A stretch of DNA of 64,000 nt, from positions 667,095 through 731,094 of the forward strand of contig NZ_JAHYCA010000001.1 of the NCBI RefSeq assembly GCF_019430905.1, read 5' to 3'. The translations under genes and the position numbers were made by a program. Shown piece by piece: positions 11,273-20,937 of this stretch; the first letter of the stretch is position 1; every line of letters begins with the position of its first letter. A model generated the notes under the pieces. It saw only the letters and a program-made list of their open reading frames with translations, was not told the origin of the DNA and made no database searches. Origin of the DNA: Billgrantia antri. GTDB taxonomy: Bacteria > Pseudomonadota > Gammaproteobacteria > Pseudomonadales > Halomonadaceae.

Positions 11273-13416
11273 GGGCAGGCCTCCCCCAGCGCGCAGCTCT
11301 CGGCACTGGCCGCATCGCCCGTAGCCAGCCGCTGGCAGATCTCGATTACTGCCGCCCCCTGCATGGCCGCTGTGAGCAGTTGCTCGTGCCGAATGGGATC
11401 GATCGCTTCGTGGACTTCCGCTGCCGCATCCCCCGGCAACAGCGCCGCCACCGCCCCCTGCCCGCTTCCCGAGCCGGGGCTGCCGCCGGAATTGATCCTG
11501 ACCTGGGCGCCGACGATGGTGATGCCGCTGGGGTCGAGCTTGAGGAAGCTGCCGCCAGCCTTGAGGGTGATCTCGGCGCCGGCGTCGATCACGGTCTTGC
11601 TGCCGGCCTTGTGGTGCACTTCCTGGCCGGCTTCGACGAGCTGGGCGCGAGCGGTCTTGTCGTGGCGGGTGGCGCCGACGATGAGGTGGTCGTCGCCGTC
11701 GACCTGGGTATGCCGCTGGCCGTGTACGGTGAGGTGATCGTTGCTGTGGATCTCGCTGATGCGGCTATGGTGCACGGTGAGGTGGCTGTCGTTGCCGATC
11801 TCTTCGGTGCGGTCGTTGTTAATCAGCAGTTCCAGGTCTTTCTGGGCGTGCAGCCAGATTTGTTCCTGGCCGGCCTGGTCTTCCAGGCGCAGCTCGTTGA
11901 AGCCTTCGGCCTGGTGACTCTGGGTGCGGATGACGGTACGGGTCTTGTTCTCGGGCAACGCATAGGGCGGCGTGTTGACGGCGTTGTAGACCCGCCCGGT
12001 GATCAGCGGCTGGTCGGGGTCGCCTTCGAGATAGCTGACGATCACCTCGTGGCCGATCCGCGGAATCGCCATACTGCCGTAGCCGCCGCCGGCCCAGTCC
12101 TGGCTGACTCGGAGCCAGGCACTAGCGGTTTCGTTGGGCTCGGCGTAGCGATCCCAGGGGAACTGCACCTTGACCCGGCCATGCTCGTCGCAGTGGATCT
12201 CCTCGCCTTCGGGGCCGACGACGAAGGCGACCTGGGGGCCGTCGACGCGGGGCCGAGGGTTGGGCTCGGGGCGCCAGGCCAGGTCGGCGGGCATGAGGAC
12301 CAGTTCGTTGTAGTACTTGGTCATGGCTTCCGAGCCTGCCCGACCCTGCAGGCTGGCAGCGCTGCCCCCGTCATGTTCTTGAACGATGCCGTCCTCTTCC
12401 AGGGCCTGGGGCTGCTTGCCGTGGTGCACCACGCCGAGCACCTGCCAGTCCTGGTTGAGCTCGTCGAGGTCGTGGTCGGTGAGGGTGAAGCGCAGCCCCG
12501 GGGCAAGCTCGGGCAGGTCGCTCTCGGCGTCGGCGGTGTTGGCACTGCGGCGCAGGGATTCGAGGCGGATGCGGGTGAAGGCCTGGCCGGAGGCGTCGGC
12601 CTTGTAGCGGCCGGGGTAGTCGTAGTGTTCGTAGTCGACCCTTTGCGCGTGTTCTTCCAGCCCGTCGGCGAGGTGGTCGTGCAGCTGACCGTAGGCCGGG
12701 CGCTTGAAGGAGTAGTCCTTGAGCGTGGTCGAGGCCGGGGCGACACGGGCGTGCTGCTGCAGCTTGCGCACGTGGCGGCGCGGCGGCGTGCCCCCGGCGC
12801 GGCTGTGGTAGCTGCGGCTGCCCAGGTGGGTGAGCACCTGGGGGGCGTCGGCGAAGACCAGGCGATGGGCGGCGCTGGCGCCCTCTTCACCGCTGACCTG
12901 GAAAAACTCGTGGAAGTAGAACAGGCCTTCTTCGGCGGCCAGGCGCTGGACGAAGGCGAGATCGGTCTCGCGGTACTGCACGCAGTACTCGCGGGACTCG
13001 GGTTCCCGGGTGGCGGCAAAGGCGATGTCGGTGAGGTCGTGTTCGTCGCACAGGGTGTTGAGCACCGTGAGCGGCGAGACTTCCTGGAAGATGCGCGAGT
13101 TCTGCCGCAGCGAGAGGCGCCACAGCGCGGGCTGGATCGTCACGCGATAGAAGGTGCGGCGGTGGCCACGATCGCCGCGGGCGAACTCGCTGACGATGCC
13201 GTGGACGCGGCGCAGCGCCTCGCCCTGCTGCCAGATCGTCAGGGTGGCCTCGCGGTCGAGGATATCGCTGGCGGAGAGGCTGCCGTCGCGGCTGGCGAAG
13301 CGCACCGTCAGTTCGAAGGGCTGGGACAGCGCTTCCTTGTGCGTGAATTCGATGACCGCCAGGTCGTCGGCCCCGGCCAGGGCCAGGGTAAATTGCCATC
13401 CGCTTGCGTCAGCCAT
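11263..13416 (-). CDS. vgrG: type VI secretion spike protein VgrG
   Basis: VgrG forms the trimeric tip of the T6SS needle. The 717-aa product has the gp27-like N-terminal part (WQFTLALAGADDLAVIEF, FYFHEFFQ), the gp5 OB-fold segment (HCDEHGRVKVQFPWDRY, SAWLRVSQDWAGGGYG, PRIGHEVIVSYLEGDPDQP) and a beta-helical C-terminal repeat region (HLTVH, HLIVG). It ends in a roughly 100-residue glycine/alanine-rich tail after KLDPSGITI that may contact the effector. The ATG at 13416 (MADASGWQF) replaces a longer open frame. No tss core genes are in the window, so this is an orphan vgrG locus. Confidence 0.95.
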   Translation of the reverse strand: MADASGWQFTLALAGADDLAVIEFTHKEALSQPFELTVRFASRDGSLSASDILDREATLTIWQQGEALRRVHGIVSEFARGDRGHRRTFYRVTIQPALWRLSLRQNSRIFQEVSPLTVLNTLCDEHDLTDIAFAATREPESREYCVQYRETDLAFVQRLAAEEGLFYFHEFFQVSGEEGASAAHRLVFADAPQVLTHLGSRSYHSRAGGTPPRRHVRKLQQHARVAPASTTLKDYSFKRPAYGQLHDHLADGLEEHAQRVDYEHYDYPGRYKADASGQAFTRIRLESLRRSANTADAESDLPELAPGLRFTLTDHDLDELNQDWQVLGVVHHGKQPQALEEDGIVQEHDGGSAASLQGRAGSEAMTKYYNELVLMPADLAWRPEPNPRPRVDGPQVAFVVGPEGEEIHCDEHGRVKVQFPWDRYAEPNETASAWLRVSQDWAGGGYGSMAIPRIGHEVIVSYLEGDPDQPLITGRVYNAVNTPPYALPENKTRTVIRTQSHQAEGFNELRLEDQAGQEQIWLHAQKDLELLINNDRTEEIGNDSHLTVHHSRISEIHSNDHLTVHGQRHTQVDGDDHLIVGATRHDKTARAQLVEAGQEVHHKAGSKTVIDAGAEITLKAGGSFLKLDPSGITIVGAQVRINSGGSPGSGSGQGAVAALLPGDAAAEVHEAIDPIRHEQLLTAAMQGAAVIEICQRLATGDAASAESCALGEACPCR

Positions 13417-13511
13417 GGGCTCCGTCCCTGTGCAATCGTTTGAAAGGCAAACACGCAGGTAACGGAAGATTACGCAAGCAAGCCGAGCTAACAAGCCCCG
13501 GACGGCACGAA

Positions 13512-13563
13512 GCGGGCATCTCTTACAGGGTATATCGGCAATGTCTTACATCGAGATGCCCGC
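13512..13563. repeat. 11-bp perfect inverted repeat between vgrG and malG
   Basis: GCGGGCATCTC at 13512-13522 is matched by GAGATGCCCGC at 13553-13563 with a 30-base spacer. It lies just after the malG stop on the - strand. No clear T-run follows, so it may be a terminator stem, a protein site or a scar of the cassette insertion. Confidence 0.5.
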
Positions 13564-13573
13564 TGCGGCCCCA

Positions 13574-14464
13574 TCACCCCTTCACTCCCCCCGCGGTAAG
13601 CCCACCGATGATCCAGCGCTGGCAGATCAGGAAGGCCACGGTGATCGGCAGGCCGGAGAGTACCGCCGCCGCGGCGAAGTTGCCCCAGCGCTGGTTGTGG
13701 TCGGCCAGGTACTGCTGGGCGCCGACGGCCAGGGTCAGCTTGTGCTCGTCGACCAGCAGCACCGAGGCCATGGGGTACTCCATGATGCTCATGACGAAGG
13801 CGAGGATGAATACCACCATCAGGATCGGCAGCGACAGCGGCAGCAGGATATAGCGGAACGCCTGCCAGGCGCTGGCGCCATCGACCATGGCAGCCTCTTC
13901 CAGCGAGCCGTCGATGGATTCGAAGTAGCCCTTGATGGTCCAGATATGCAGCGCCACCGCTCCCAGCGAGGCGACGATCAGCGCGCCGTGGGTGTTGATG
14001 CCGAGCCAGCCGACGAACTGCCCCAGACGGTCGAACAGGGCATAGAGCGCCACCAGCGAGAGCACCGCCGGGAACATCTGGAAGATCAGCATGCCCTTGA
14101 GGCTCGGCCCCTTGCCGGCGAAGCGCATGCGGGCGAAGGCGTAGGCGCTGGTGGTCGAAAGCAGCACGATCAGCAGCGACGAAACGAGTGCCACCTTGAC
14201 CGAGTTCCACAGCCACAGCAGCACCGGGAACGGTGGCTGCACCACGCTACCGTCGGTGCGCTCCCAGGGGATGCCCAGCGCCAGCGCCCAGTGCTCCAGC
14301 GAGAAGTTCTCGGGAATCAGGCTGCCGGTGGCGAAGTTGCCCTCGCGAAAGGAGATCGAGATCACCAACAGCAGCGGAAACAGAATCAGCGTGAGAAAGC
14401 CGCACAGGCTGAGATGGGCCCCCAGCTTGCGTAAACGGATCGAACGCGGTTGAACCATGGCCAT
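13574..14464 (-). CDS. malG: maltose-type ABC transporter permease MalG
   Basis: This inner-membrane permease of 296 aa is the shorter of the two sugar-channel subunits. A first transmembrane helix ([20 protein letters not shown]) is followed by further helices. The EAA loop that contacts MalK reads [20 protein letters not shown]. The ATG at 14464 has CAGGAG seven bases upstream; the longer open frame upstream is a shadow of malF. It lies 20 bases after malF in the malE-F-G operon. Length and motif match MalG of enterobacteria (296 aa). Confidence 0.93.
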   Translation of the reverse strand: MAMVQPRSIRLRKLGAHLSLCGFLTLILFPLLLVISISFREGNFATGSLIPENFSLEHWALALGIPWERTDGSVVQPPFPVLLWLWNSVKVALVSSLLIVLLSTTSAYAFARMRFAGKGPSLKGMLIFQMFPAVLSLVALYALFDRLGQFVGWLGINTHGALIVASLGAVALHIWTIKGYFESIDGSLEEAAMVDGASAWQAFRYILLPLSLPILMVVFILAFVMSIMEYPMASVLLVDEHKLTLAVGAQQYLADHNQRWGNFAAAAVLSGLPITVAFLICQRWIIGGLTAGGVKG

Positions 14465-14484
14465 GACGATTCTCCTGTAACCGA

Positions 14485-16098
14485 TCAGACCCTGACCTTG
14501 GCCAGGCGCAGGTTGAGCAGCGCCAGCCCCGCCACCAACACGAAGATCAGCGTGGCGATGGCGGCGGCCAGGCCGAAGTTCTGCCCGGCGTCCTGGAAGG
14601 CGATGCGGTAGGTGTAGCTCACCAGCAGATCGGTGGTGCCCGCCGGGGTGCTGGCACCGAGAATGTCGGGGTTGCCCCCGGTGAGCAGGGCGATCAGCAC
14701 GAAATTGTTGAAATTGAAGGCGAAGCAGGCGATCAGCAGCGGTGTGAGCGGCTTGATGATCAGCGGAAGGGTGATCTGGAACAGGTTGGTGAGCGGGCCG
14801 CCACCATCCACCGCCGAGGCCTCGTAGAGATCCTTGGGGATCGACTGGATCAGCCCCATGCACAGCAGCAGCATGTAGGGATAGCCGAGCCAGGTGTTGA
14901 CGATCAGCAGCATGCTGCGCGCCAGCCAGGGGTCGGTGAACCAACTGGGACGTACGCCGAACAGGGCGTCGAGGATCAGGTTTATTTCGCCGAAGTGCTG
15001 ATTGAACATGCCCTTGAAGATCAGGATCGAGATGAACGCCGGGACCGCGTAGGGCAGTATCAGCAAGGTACGGTAGAGCGCCTTGCCGCGCAGCTGGTCC
15101 CACTGCAGCAGCGAGGCGAGCACGAAGCCGACCATCAGCGTGAACAGCACCGTGAGCCCGGCAAAGGCGAAGGTCCAGACGAAGATCTGAATGAAGGGCC
15201 CGCGGATGTCGGGGTCGAGAAAGATATTCGCGTAGTTGTCCAGCCCCACCGCCACCGGCCAGCCCGGGGTGATGCGTTCACCGGTATCGGCGACGAAAAA
15301 GCCGGTCTCGTGATCGGCGGTCAGCAGGAGATCGTCGCGGCGGTCGTACAGACTGCCGTCATCGCGCGCTTCATAGCGATCGAGCATGGGCGCGAAATGG
15401 CGCAGCCCGACCATGCGCAGCTCCAACCCGTCGGGGGTGGTCAGCACCAGGTTCTGCAAGGCATCGCGCTTGGCGATCACCTCGCGCATGGCCAAGGGCT
15501 CGCCGGCCGGCTCGCCTCCGGGGTGGATCTGCACATGGCGCTGCCCCTCACCCTCAAGCGCAATCGGCCCCGTGGTAAACCGTGTCACGCCACGCAGCGC
15601 TGCCTCGGCCTGAGCCTTTCCCGCGTCCACCGCCTCGCCCGAATCGCCCTCGCGCTCCAGAAAGAGCCGAACGCCCGCCTCGGTGCGGTAGAGCTGAAAA
15701 CCGAAGGTGGCGCTCTCCTCCTGATAGGTACGCGAGAGCAGTTGGGAGCGCACCCGCTCCTCGCTGAGCAGGTTGCTGGAGCTGTAGTTGCTGAAGCTGA
15801 TGCCGACGGTGTAGAGCAGCGGAAAGATGACGAACAGAGCCATGCCGGCCACGGCGGGAAAGATATAGCGATGACTCATCAGCCGGCGCCGGCTGAAGAC
15901 CACCCCCAGCGCGACGCCGAGCATCAGGAAAAGCAGCGCAAAGATCGGCTGGCCGTGGAGGTGGAAGGCCAGCACCAGCCAGAGAGTGGCCAGCACGACG
16001 AGAGCGACCAGCGCACGCAGCGCCCAGCGGCTATAGCGCTCGGCAGGGTAGCGAGAGCGGTGCCGGGGCAACCCCCGGGAGGCATTAGTGGTGTACAT
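14485..16098 (-). CDS. malF: maltose-type ABC transporter permease MalF
   Basis: The 538-aa inner-membrane permease has N-terminal helices ([20 protein letters not shown] and others). It then has a large periplasmic loop of about 150-180 residues (starting near [11 protein letters not shown]), which is the MalF-specific P2 domain, and a C-terminal permease core. The EAA loop is [21 protein letters not shown]. The large P2 loop separates true MalF from the smaller permeases of other CUT1 sugar importers, supporting a maltose/maltodextrin substrate. ATG 16098 was chosen over an open frame 10 codons longer because it gives MYTTNASRG. It is the middle gene of malEFG. Confidence 0.92.
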   Translation of the reverse strand: MYTTNASRGLPRHRSRYPAERYSRWALRALVALVVLATLWLVLAFHLHGQPIFALLFLMLGVALGVVFSRRRLMSHRYIFPAVAGMALFVIFPLLYTVGISFSNYSSSNLLSEERVRSQLLSRTYQEESATFGFQLYRTEAGVRLFLEREGDSGEAVDAGKAQAEAALRGVTRFTTGPIALEGEGQRHVQIHPGGEPAGEPLAMREVIAKRDALQNLVLTTPDGLELRMVGLRHFAPMLDRYEARDDGSLYDRRDDLLLTADHETGFFVADTGERITPGWPVAVGLDNYANIFLDPDIRGPFIQIFVWTFAFAGLTVLFTLMVGFVLASLLQWDQLRGKALYRTLLILPYAVPAFISILIFKGMFNQHFGEINLILDALFGVRPSWFTDPWLARSMLLIVNTWLGYPYMLLLCMGLIQSIPKDLYEASAVDGGGPLTNLFQITLPLIIKPLTPLLIACFAFNFNNFVLIALLTGGNPDILGASTPAGTTDLLVSYTYRIAFQDAGQNFGLAAAIATLIFVLVAGLALLNLRLAKVRV

Positions 16099-16160
16099 GG
16101 GTAGCGTCCTGCGCCGGGCCGGCGGCATTGGCCGCCGGCCGGGCTTCGAGCGAGGTGGAC

Positions 16161-17348
16161 TTACTGGCGCATGCGGCGGGCCGCGGCGTCCAGCGCTTCG
16201 CGAGGCGACTGACGACCGCTGCCGATGTTCTGCAAGGCCGGCTCCATGGCGGCCCAGAAGGCGCCCATCTCGGGAATGTTGGGCATCGGCATGCCCAGCT
16301 CGGCATTCTCCAGGGTGGCGGCGATGTTGGGGTCGCGCTCCAGCTCCTGCTGGTAGCCGATGTGGGCCACCGCGCCCAGGGTGCCGTCGCTGTTGAAGGT
16401 GCGCATGCCCGCCTCATCGAGCAGGTAGTTCTCGAGGAACTCGACGGCCAGGAAGTCGTTGGGCGAGGCGCTGTTGATCATCGCCGTCATCACGCCGAAC
16501 ATCGGCTTGGCGCGCTCCTCGCCGACCCTGGGCAGCAGCGCCACGCCGTAGTCGATGCCGCTGCGCTCGAGATTGCTCCAGGCCCAGGGGCCGCTGATCA
16601 TGGCTGCCACCTCGCCGCGGTTGAAGCGCGTGTCCATGATGCTGTAGTCGGTACCGCGCGGCAGCACGCCGCTCTCGATCAGCTCCGCCAGTTGCTCGGC
16701 GCCCTGGATGGCGCCCTCGTTGTTGACGCCGATATCGGCAACATCGAAGCCCTCCTCGGTCTGGCGGAAGGGGTAGCCGCCGTTGGCGGCCAGCAGCGTC
16801 CAGCCATAGTAGGGCTCGCCGTAGTCGAACAGGATCGCCTTCTTGCCCTGCTCGGCGAGCTCGGCATCCAGCGCCGCAAGCTCGGCGAAGCTCTCCGGCG
16901 GTGTTTCGACCAGTGCCTTGTTGTAGATCAGCCCCAACGCCTCTACCGATATGGGGTAGCCGTAGTGCTCGCCGTTCCACAGGCTGGCGTCCCAGGTGAA
17001 GTCGAAGTAGCGCTCGCGGAAATCCGCGGAGGGCGAGACGGGGGCCAGCAGCCCGCTCTGGGCCCACTCGCCGGTGCGGTCGTGGGCCCAGATCACGATG
17101 TCCGGCCCCTGGCCGCTGCCGGCGGCCTGCTGGAAGCGGTCGGTGAGGTTGTCAGGGTTGACGATGTCGACGGCAATGCCGGTGTCGTCGGTGAACTGGC
17201 TCGCCACCTCGCGGATGCCGTCGTAGCCCTTGTTGTCGCCCATCCAGATCGTCAACCGATCATCGTCGAAGGCGTAGGCGGAAAAGGCCAGGCCGCTGCC
17301 GAGCGCGGCCAGCAGGGTGACGCTCACAGCATGGCGTGTCCAAGGCAT
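16161..17348 (-). CDS. malE: maltose-type periplasmic binding protein MalE
   Basis: This 395-aa solute-binding protein delivers the sugar to MalFG. A signal peptide is clear (LLAALGSGLAFSAYA, cleavage near residue 26). The mature protein starts with the family pattern LTIWMGDNKGYDGIREVASQF and contains GPDIVIWAHDRTGEWAQSGLL and PYYGWTLLAANGGY, close to E. coli MalE. CGGAGG lies upstream of the ATG. It is first in the malEFG operon, and a MalT-box match lies about 95 bases upstream. Confidence 0.94.
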   Translation of the reverse strand: MPWTRHAVSVTLLAALGSGLAFSAYAFDDDRLTIWMGDNKGYDGIREVASQFTDDTGIAVDIVNPDNLTDRFQQAAGSGQGPDIVIWAHDRTGEWAQSGLLAPVSPSADFRERYFDFTWDASLWNGEHYGYPISVEALGLIYNKALVETPPESFAELAALDAELAEQGKKAILFDYGEPYYGWTLLAANGGYPFRQTEEGFDVADIGVNNEGAIQGAEQLAELIESGVLPRGTDYSIMDTRFNRGEVAAMISGPWAWSNLERSGIDYGVALLPRVGEERAKPMFGVMTAMINSASPNDFLAVEFLENYLLDEAGMRTFNSDGTLGAVAHIGYQQELERDPNIAATLENAELGMPMPNIPEMGAFWAAMEPALQNIGSGRQSPREALDAAARRMRQ

Positions 17349-17440
17349 GAGAGAACCTCCGGGTTGTTGTTATCGATGCCGCTGCCGTTGCGGCACGGCG
17401 AAAGGAACTCGCCTAGGCTCGCCAATCGCGGCGCAGGCGT

Positions 17441-17450
17441 CCTCCTCCCC
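17441..17450 (-). promoter_or_regulatory. candidate MalT box upstream of malE
   Basis: The - strand reads GGGGAGGAGG in the orientation of malE, a full match to GGGGA(T/G)GAGG. It lies in the 223-base non-coding region between malE and the DUF305 gene, which shows no other gene. It is the same decamer as at 4426-4435. Confidence 0.5.
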
Positions 17451-17571
17451 GGGGGGCGTAGCGATGGCGTATGGGTGGGGCGTAGGAAAAAGGGCGGGGT
17501 AGGAATCGGCGGCATGAGAGACATGCCGCCGGCAGGTTCAACGCGAACCGGACGCTGTCACACGCTGACCC

Positions 17572-18135
17572 TCATTCGGCTTCGTCGTCGCCGTTCCGGG
17601 CCAGCCAGTCGCGCAGGAAGGCGATCTCGGCACCCTGGGCCTCGATGACCTCTCGCGCCAGGTCGCGGATGGCGTCGTCCTCGCCATGCTCCAGCGCCAC
17701 GCGGGCCATGTCGATGGCACCCTGATGGTGGACGATCATGCCACGGGCGAAGTCGACGTCGGCGTCACCGCTGAACTCCGTCAGCATGTCGGCGTGCATG
17801 CGCGCGGCTGTGTCGCGATAGGCCTGTACGGCCGGATTGTCGGCGTGCTCATCCTCTTCAGGCTCGGCGGCAGGCTCGTCGTGCCCCGCATGGTCACCCT
17901 CTATGTTCGCCTCTCCGGCCCCCGCCTGTTGCTTATCGTCCTCGGCTACCGCTGCGCTGTCATCTAGTTCGCCCTGCTCCCGCTGTGTCTCAACCTGCTC
18001 AGGTGCGGCCTGTTCGTTCCGATCCTGCGCCTGGGCTTCCTCTTCCGCCGCCGGAGCGGGGGTCGCCAGCACAGCGCCACCGGCCAGGACGAGTGCCGCC
18101 GCCGAGAAATGGCGAGTTACCAGGGTGTGCAGCAT
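17572..18135 (-). CDS. exported DUF305 protein
   Basis: The 187-aa product has a signal peptide ([18 protein letters not shown]) and a long acidic, low-complexity linker (about residues 28-95, rich in E, D, A and Q). A C-terminal DUF305 domain follows, with the family hallmark [24 protein letters not shown]305 is a ferritin-like four-helix domain often linked to metal handling; the role here is unknown. The acidic linker suits a halophile's periplasm. It is divergent from the nfeD-like gene. Confidence 0.85.
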   Translation of the reverse strand: MLHTLVTRHFSAAALVLAGGAVLATPAPAAEEEAQAQDRNEQAAPEQVETQREQGELDDSAAVAEDDKQQAGAGEANIEGDHAGHDEPAAEPEEDEHADNPAVQAYRDTAARMHADMLTEFSGDADVDFARGMIVHHQGAIDMARVALEHGEDDAIRDLAREVIEAQGAEIAFLRDWLARNGDDEAE

Positions 18136-18229
18136 GGCGCTCTCCTATACCATGGGATTACGTTGTAACATGGTGTTGCGCAGGTCCTGCAATTGCGCGA
18201 CAGGGATACTCTTCATTAGCGAGACTACC

Positions 18230-18679
18230 ATGGACTGGCACCCCGCCCTCATCTGGCTAGCCATCGCCCTGTTGCTGGGCCTGGCGGAACTCACCTCCGG
18301 TGTCCTGGTACTGCTGTCACTGGGTGTCGCCGCCGCCCTTACCTCGGCCGTCGCGGTACTGGGGCTGACACTTCCCTGGCAACTGCTGGCCATGGGCGTG
18401 TTCTCGGGCATTCTGCTCCCGCTTACGATCAAGGTCATCCGTCCGTGGTTTTCTCCCAGCGGGGTGGCCTACGGCACCACCGGCACCGGCGTGGAGCAGG
18501 GACACACCTACACCACCCTCAAGCGCGACTTCGACGACGCCAGCGGGATCAAGATCAATGGCGACTTCTATCGCCTGCGCGTGGCCGAGACCGGCGCCAC
18601 CGAACTCCCGGCAGGCACTCTGGTGACCTTCGAGCGCTTCGACGGCACCACCGCCATCGTCAGCCAAGTGACGTCTTAG
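18230..18679 (+). CDS. NfeD-family membrane protein
   Basis: This 149-aa protein has two to three N-terminal helices (ALIWLAIALLLGLAELTSG, VLVLLSLGVAAALTSAV) and a C-terminal OB-fold (GDFYRLRVAETGATELPAG, TLVTFERFDGTTAIV). NfeD proteins pair with SPFH/stomatin proteins in membrane microdomains, and here the next gene is exactly such a partner 75 bases downstream. ATG 18230 gives the conserved N-terminus MDWHPALIWL; the longer frame upstream overlaps the divergent DUF305 gene and is rejected. Confidence 0.88.
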   Translation: MDWHPALIWLAIALLLGLAELTSGVLVLLSLGVAAALTSAVAVLGLTLPWQLLAMGVFSGILLPLTIKVIRPWFSPSGVAYGTTGTGVEQGHTYTTLKRDFDDASGIKINGDFYRLRVAETGATELPAGTLVTFERFDGTTAIVSQVTS

Positions 18680-18754
18680 CGCGCTCAGGCACTACCTTCG
18701 CGGGGTCGCTGAGCGGCCCCGCCTCATACGCAACCGCAAGGAGTGAAAGCGAAC

Positions 18755-19804
18755 ATGGACCTCCCGATCAACCCGGGGCTGCTGCTGGCCCTGATCGTCG
18801 TCGTCATCGGTATCCTGATCATCGCCAAGGGGCTGGTGATCGTGCGCCAGTCGGAGGTGATGGTGATCGAGCGCCTGGGCTCGTTCAACCGGCTGCTGGA
18901 GAGCGGCATCAACATCATCATCCCGTTCATCGAGCAGCCCCGCGCCATCACCATGATCCGCTACCAGAAGCGCGGCGAGGAGTTCTTCCCGGTGACCACC
19001 AGCGAGGTGCGCATCGACCGCCGCGAGACGGTGATGGACTTTCCCGGCCAGCCGGTGGTCACCACCGACAACGTCACCGTGCGCATCAACGGCGCGCTCT
19101 ACTTCCAGATCATCGACCCGCGCCGCTCCGTCTACGAGGTGGAGAACATGAGTCAGGCGGTAGAGGTATTGGCCAAGACCACGTTGCGTTCGGTGGTGGG
19201 CAAGATGGAGCTCGACAAGCTGTTCGAGTCGCGCGCCGAGGTCAACAACGAGATTCAGGCCGCCATGGAGGAGCCGGCTTCCAAATGGGGCGTGAAGATC
19301 TCGCGGGTCGAGGTGCAGGACATCGCCATGCCCGAGGAGGTCGAGGAAGCCATGCGCCTGCAGATGGCCGCCGAGCGCAAGCGCCGCGCCACCGTGACGG
19401 AGGCCGAGGGCGAGAAGGCCGCCGCTATCGCCAAGGCCCAGGGCCAGCGCGAATCGGCGATTCTCAACGCCCAAGGTGACAAGGAGTCGGCCATCCTGCG
19501 CGCCCAGGGCGAACAGGAGTCGATCAAGCTGGTACTGAGCGCAATCGGCGACAGCGACGAGCACAAGCGCACCGTGGTGGGCTACCTGCTCGGCCAGAGC
19601 TACATCAAGGCGCTGCCGACCATGGCTCAGGAGGGCGAGCGAGTGTTCGTGCCCTACGAATCCTCCGCCCTGCTCGGCTCCATGGGCATGTTCCGCGAAA
19701 TGGCCGGCTCACCCGAAGATAGCGTGGCGCAGCACCTGCGCGGCGGCGAGCGCCAGAGCGGCCTGCGAGGCGGTATCGTCGGCGGAGCGGGCAACGCCAG
19801 CTAG
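18755..19804 (+). CDS. SPFH/stomatin-family membrane protein (QmcA-like)
   Basis: The 349-aa protein has one N-terminal membrane helix (LLLALIVVVIGILIIAKGL) followed by the SPFH domain (VRQSEVMVIERLGSFNRLLESG, then RYQKRGEEFFPVTTSEV). A coiled coil rich in A, E, K and Q follows (about residues 200-270), with repeated QG(E/D)(K/Q)ESAI units. It probably works with the NfeD-like protein just upstream in membrane quality control. AGGAG upstream favours ATG 18755 over a GTG four codons earlier. Its 3' end overlaps the convergent zapE stop by 4 bases. Confidence 0.9.
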   Translation: MDLPINPGLLLALIVVVIGILIIAKGLVIVRQSEVMVIERLGSFNRLLESGINIIIPFIEQPRAITMIRYQKRGEEFFPVTTSEVRIDRRETVMDFPGQPVVTTDNVTVRINGALYFQIIDPRRSVYEVENMSQAVEVLAKTTLRSVVGKMELDKLFESRAEVNNEIQAAMEEPASKWGVKISRVEVQDIAMPEEVEEAMRLQMAAERKRRATVTEAEGEKAAAIAKAQGQRESAILNAQGDKESAILRAQGEQESIKLVLSAIGDSDEHKRTVVGYLLGQSYIKALPTMAQEGERVFVPYESSALLGSMGMFREMAGSPEDSVAQHLRGGERQSGLRGGIVGGAGNAS

Positions 19805-20937
19805 GCAATAGCACCAAACCTCGCCAACTGCATTTCGCGCAGGCGGCTGAGGGTGCGTCGGAAGGCGAATTCCAGATAGCCATGGGCGTAGAGTTCGTCC
19901 ATGGCGACCTCGGCTTCGATATGGAGCGGCACACGGCGGTCGTAGCACTCGTCGACCAGGGCGATGAAGCGGCGCACGCCATCGTCGCGCCGCGACAGCG
20001 GCGGCAGCTCCCGCTCCCCGGCTTCGATGCGCTCGGCCCCGTCCTCGGTGCCGCGAGCGATTCGTCCCACCGAAGCCGCGTCGCTCAGGCGCGGCACTTC
20101 GCTGAGCAGGACATGGTCGAATTCGTCGGCCAGCGCGATGAAGTCAAGCGCCGCCAGCGGTTGCTCGCACAGCTCGGCATAGCGACACCACACCACTCGC
20201 TCGCTGCGCCGCTCCACCGCGATGCGTCGATGTCCCAGCTCGATGGGCTCGGCGCTGGTCGGCTGATCCCCACTCAGGCGCTCGAATACGGCCGCCAGTG
20301 CGCTCGGCTGGTCGGCTTCCGCCACCCAGTAGCGCCGGCAAGCCCGACCGGGGTGCAGACGATGGTCGAAGCCACCATCCAGTTCCACCACCTCCATGTT
20401 GCGTTCGATGGCGGCGATCGCGGGCAGGAAACGCTCGCGATTGAAGCCGTCGGCATAGAGCCGGTTCGGCGCCTGGTTGGAGGTGCATACCAGCACCACG
20501 CCGTGATCGAACAGCGCCTGCAGCAGGCGCCCGAGCAGCATGGCATCGGCGATGTCGCTGACGAACAGCTCATCGAGACACAGCACACGCACTTCCGAAG
20601 CAAGTTCCTTCGCCAGCGCCGTGAGCGGGTCGGCAGTACCGCCAAGCTGGAACTGACGCTGGTGCACCCAGCGCATGAAGTGGTGGTAGTGCAGGCGACG
20701 GGCGGGCACGTCGAGATGCCGATGAAAGCCATCCATCAGCCAGGTCTTGCCGCGCCCTACCGGGCCCCAGAGATAAACGCCGGCGATCGCGCGACGACCC
20801 ACTGAGGCAGCTTCGTCGTGCAGCGCATGGAAACAGGCATCAAGCCGATTGGCCGCCGCACGCTGGGCCTCGTCCGGGGCGAAGCCGTGACGCTCCACCG
20901 CCTCGCGGTAAAGCCCAAGGGGCGTGGCTACCGTCAT
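19801..20937 (-). CDS. zapE: cell division protein ZapE (AFG1-like ATPase)
   Basis: ZapE is an ATPase that acts at the constricting Z-ring. The 378-aa protein has Walker A at residues 58-65 (GPVGRGKT), a Walker B-like VLCLDELFVSDIADAMLL, and ARFHFH-type family features (LHYHHFMRWVHQRQ, CTSNQAPNRLY). It is preceded by, and overlaps by 4 bases, a GNAT acetyltransferase gene. Length fits the family (about 370). Confidence 0.92.
   Translation of the reverse strand: MTVATPLGLYREAVERHGFAPDEAQRAAANRLDACFHALHDEAASVGRRAIAGVYLWGPVGRGKTWLMDGFHRHLDVPARRLHYHHFMRWVHQRQFQLGGTADPLTALAKELASEVRVLCLDELFVSDIADAMLLGRLLQALFDHGVVLVCTSNQAPNRLYADGFNRERFLPAIAAIERNMEVVELDGGFDHRLHPGRACRRYWVAEADQPSALAAVFERLSGDQPTSAEPIELGHRRIAVERRSERVVWCRYAELCEQPLAALDFIALADEFDHVLLSEVPRLSDAASVGRIARGTEDGAERIEAGERELPPLSRRDDGVRRFIALVDECYDRRVPLHIEAEVAMDELYAHGYLEFAFRRTLSRLREMQLARFGAIA

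Noticed and set aside
11380..13443. 687-codon open frame on + opposite vgrG
   Set aside because: It mirrors vgrG in a GC-rich frame, is valine/glycine/leucine-rich with no family motifs, and vgrG is certain.
13574..15103. malG as a 509-codon gene
   Set aside because: The first 213 codons are malF out of frame; ATG 14464 has a ribosome site and normal MalG length.
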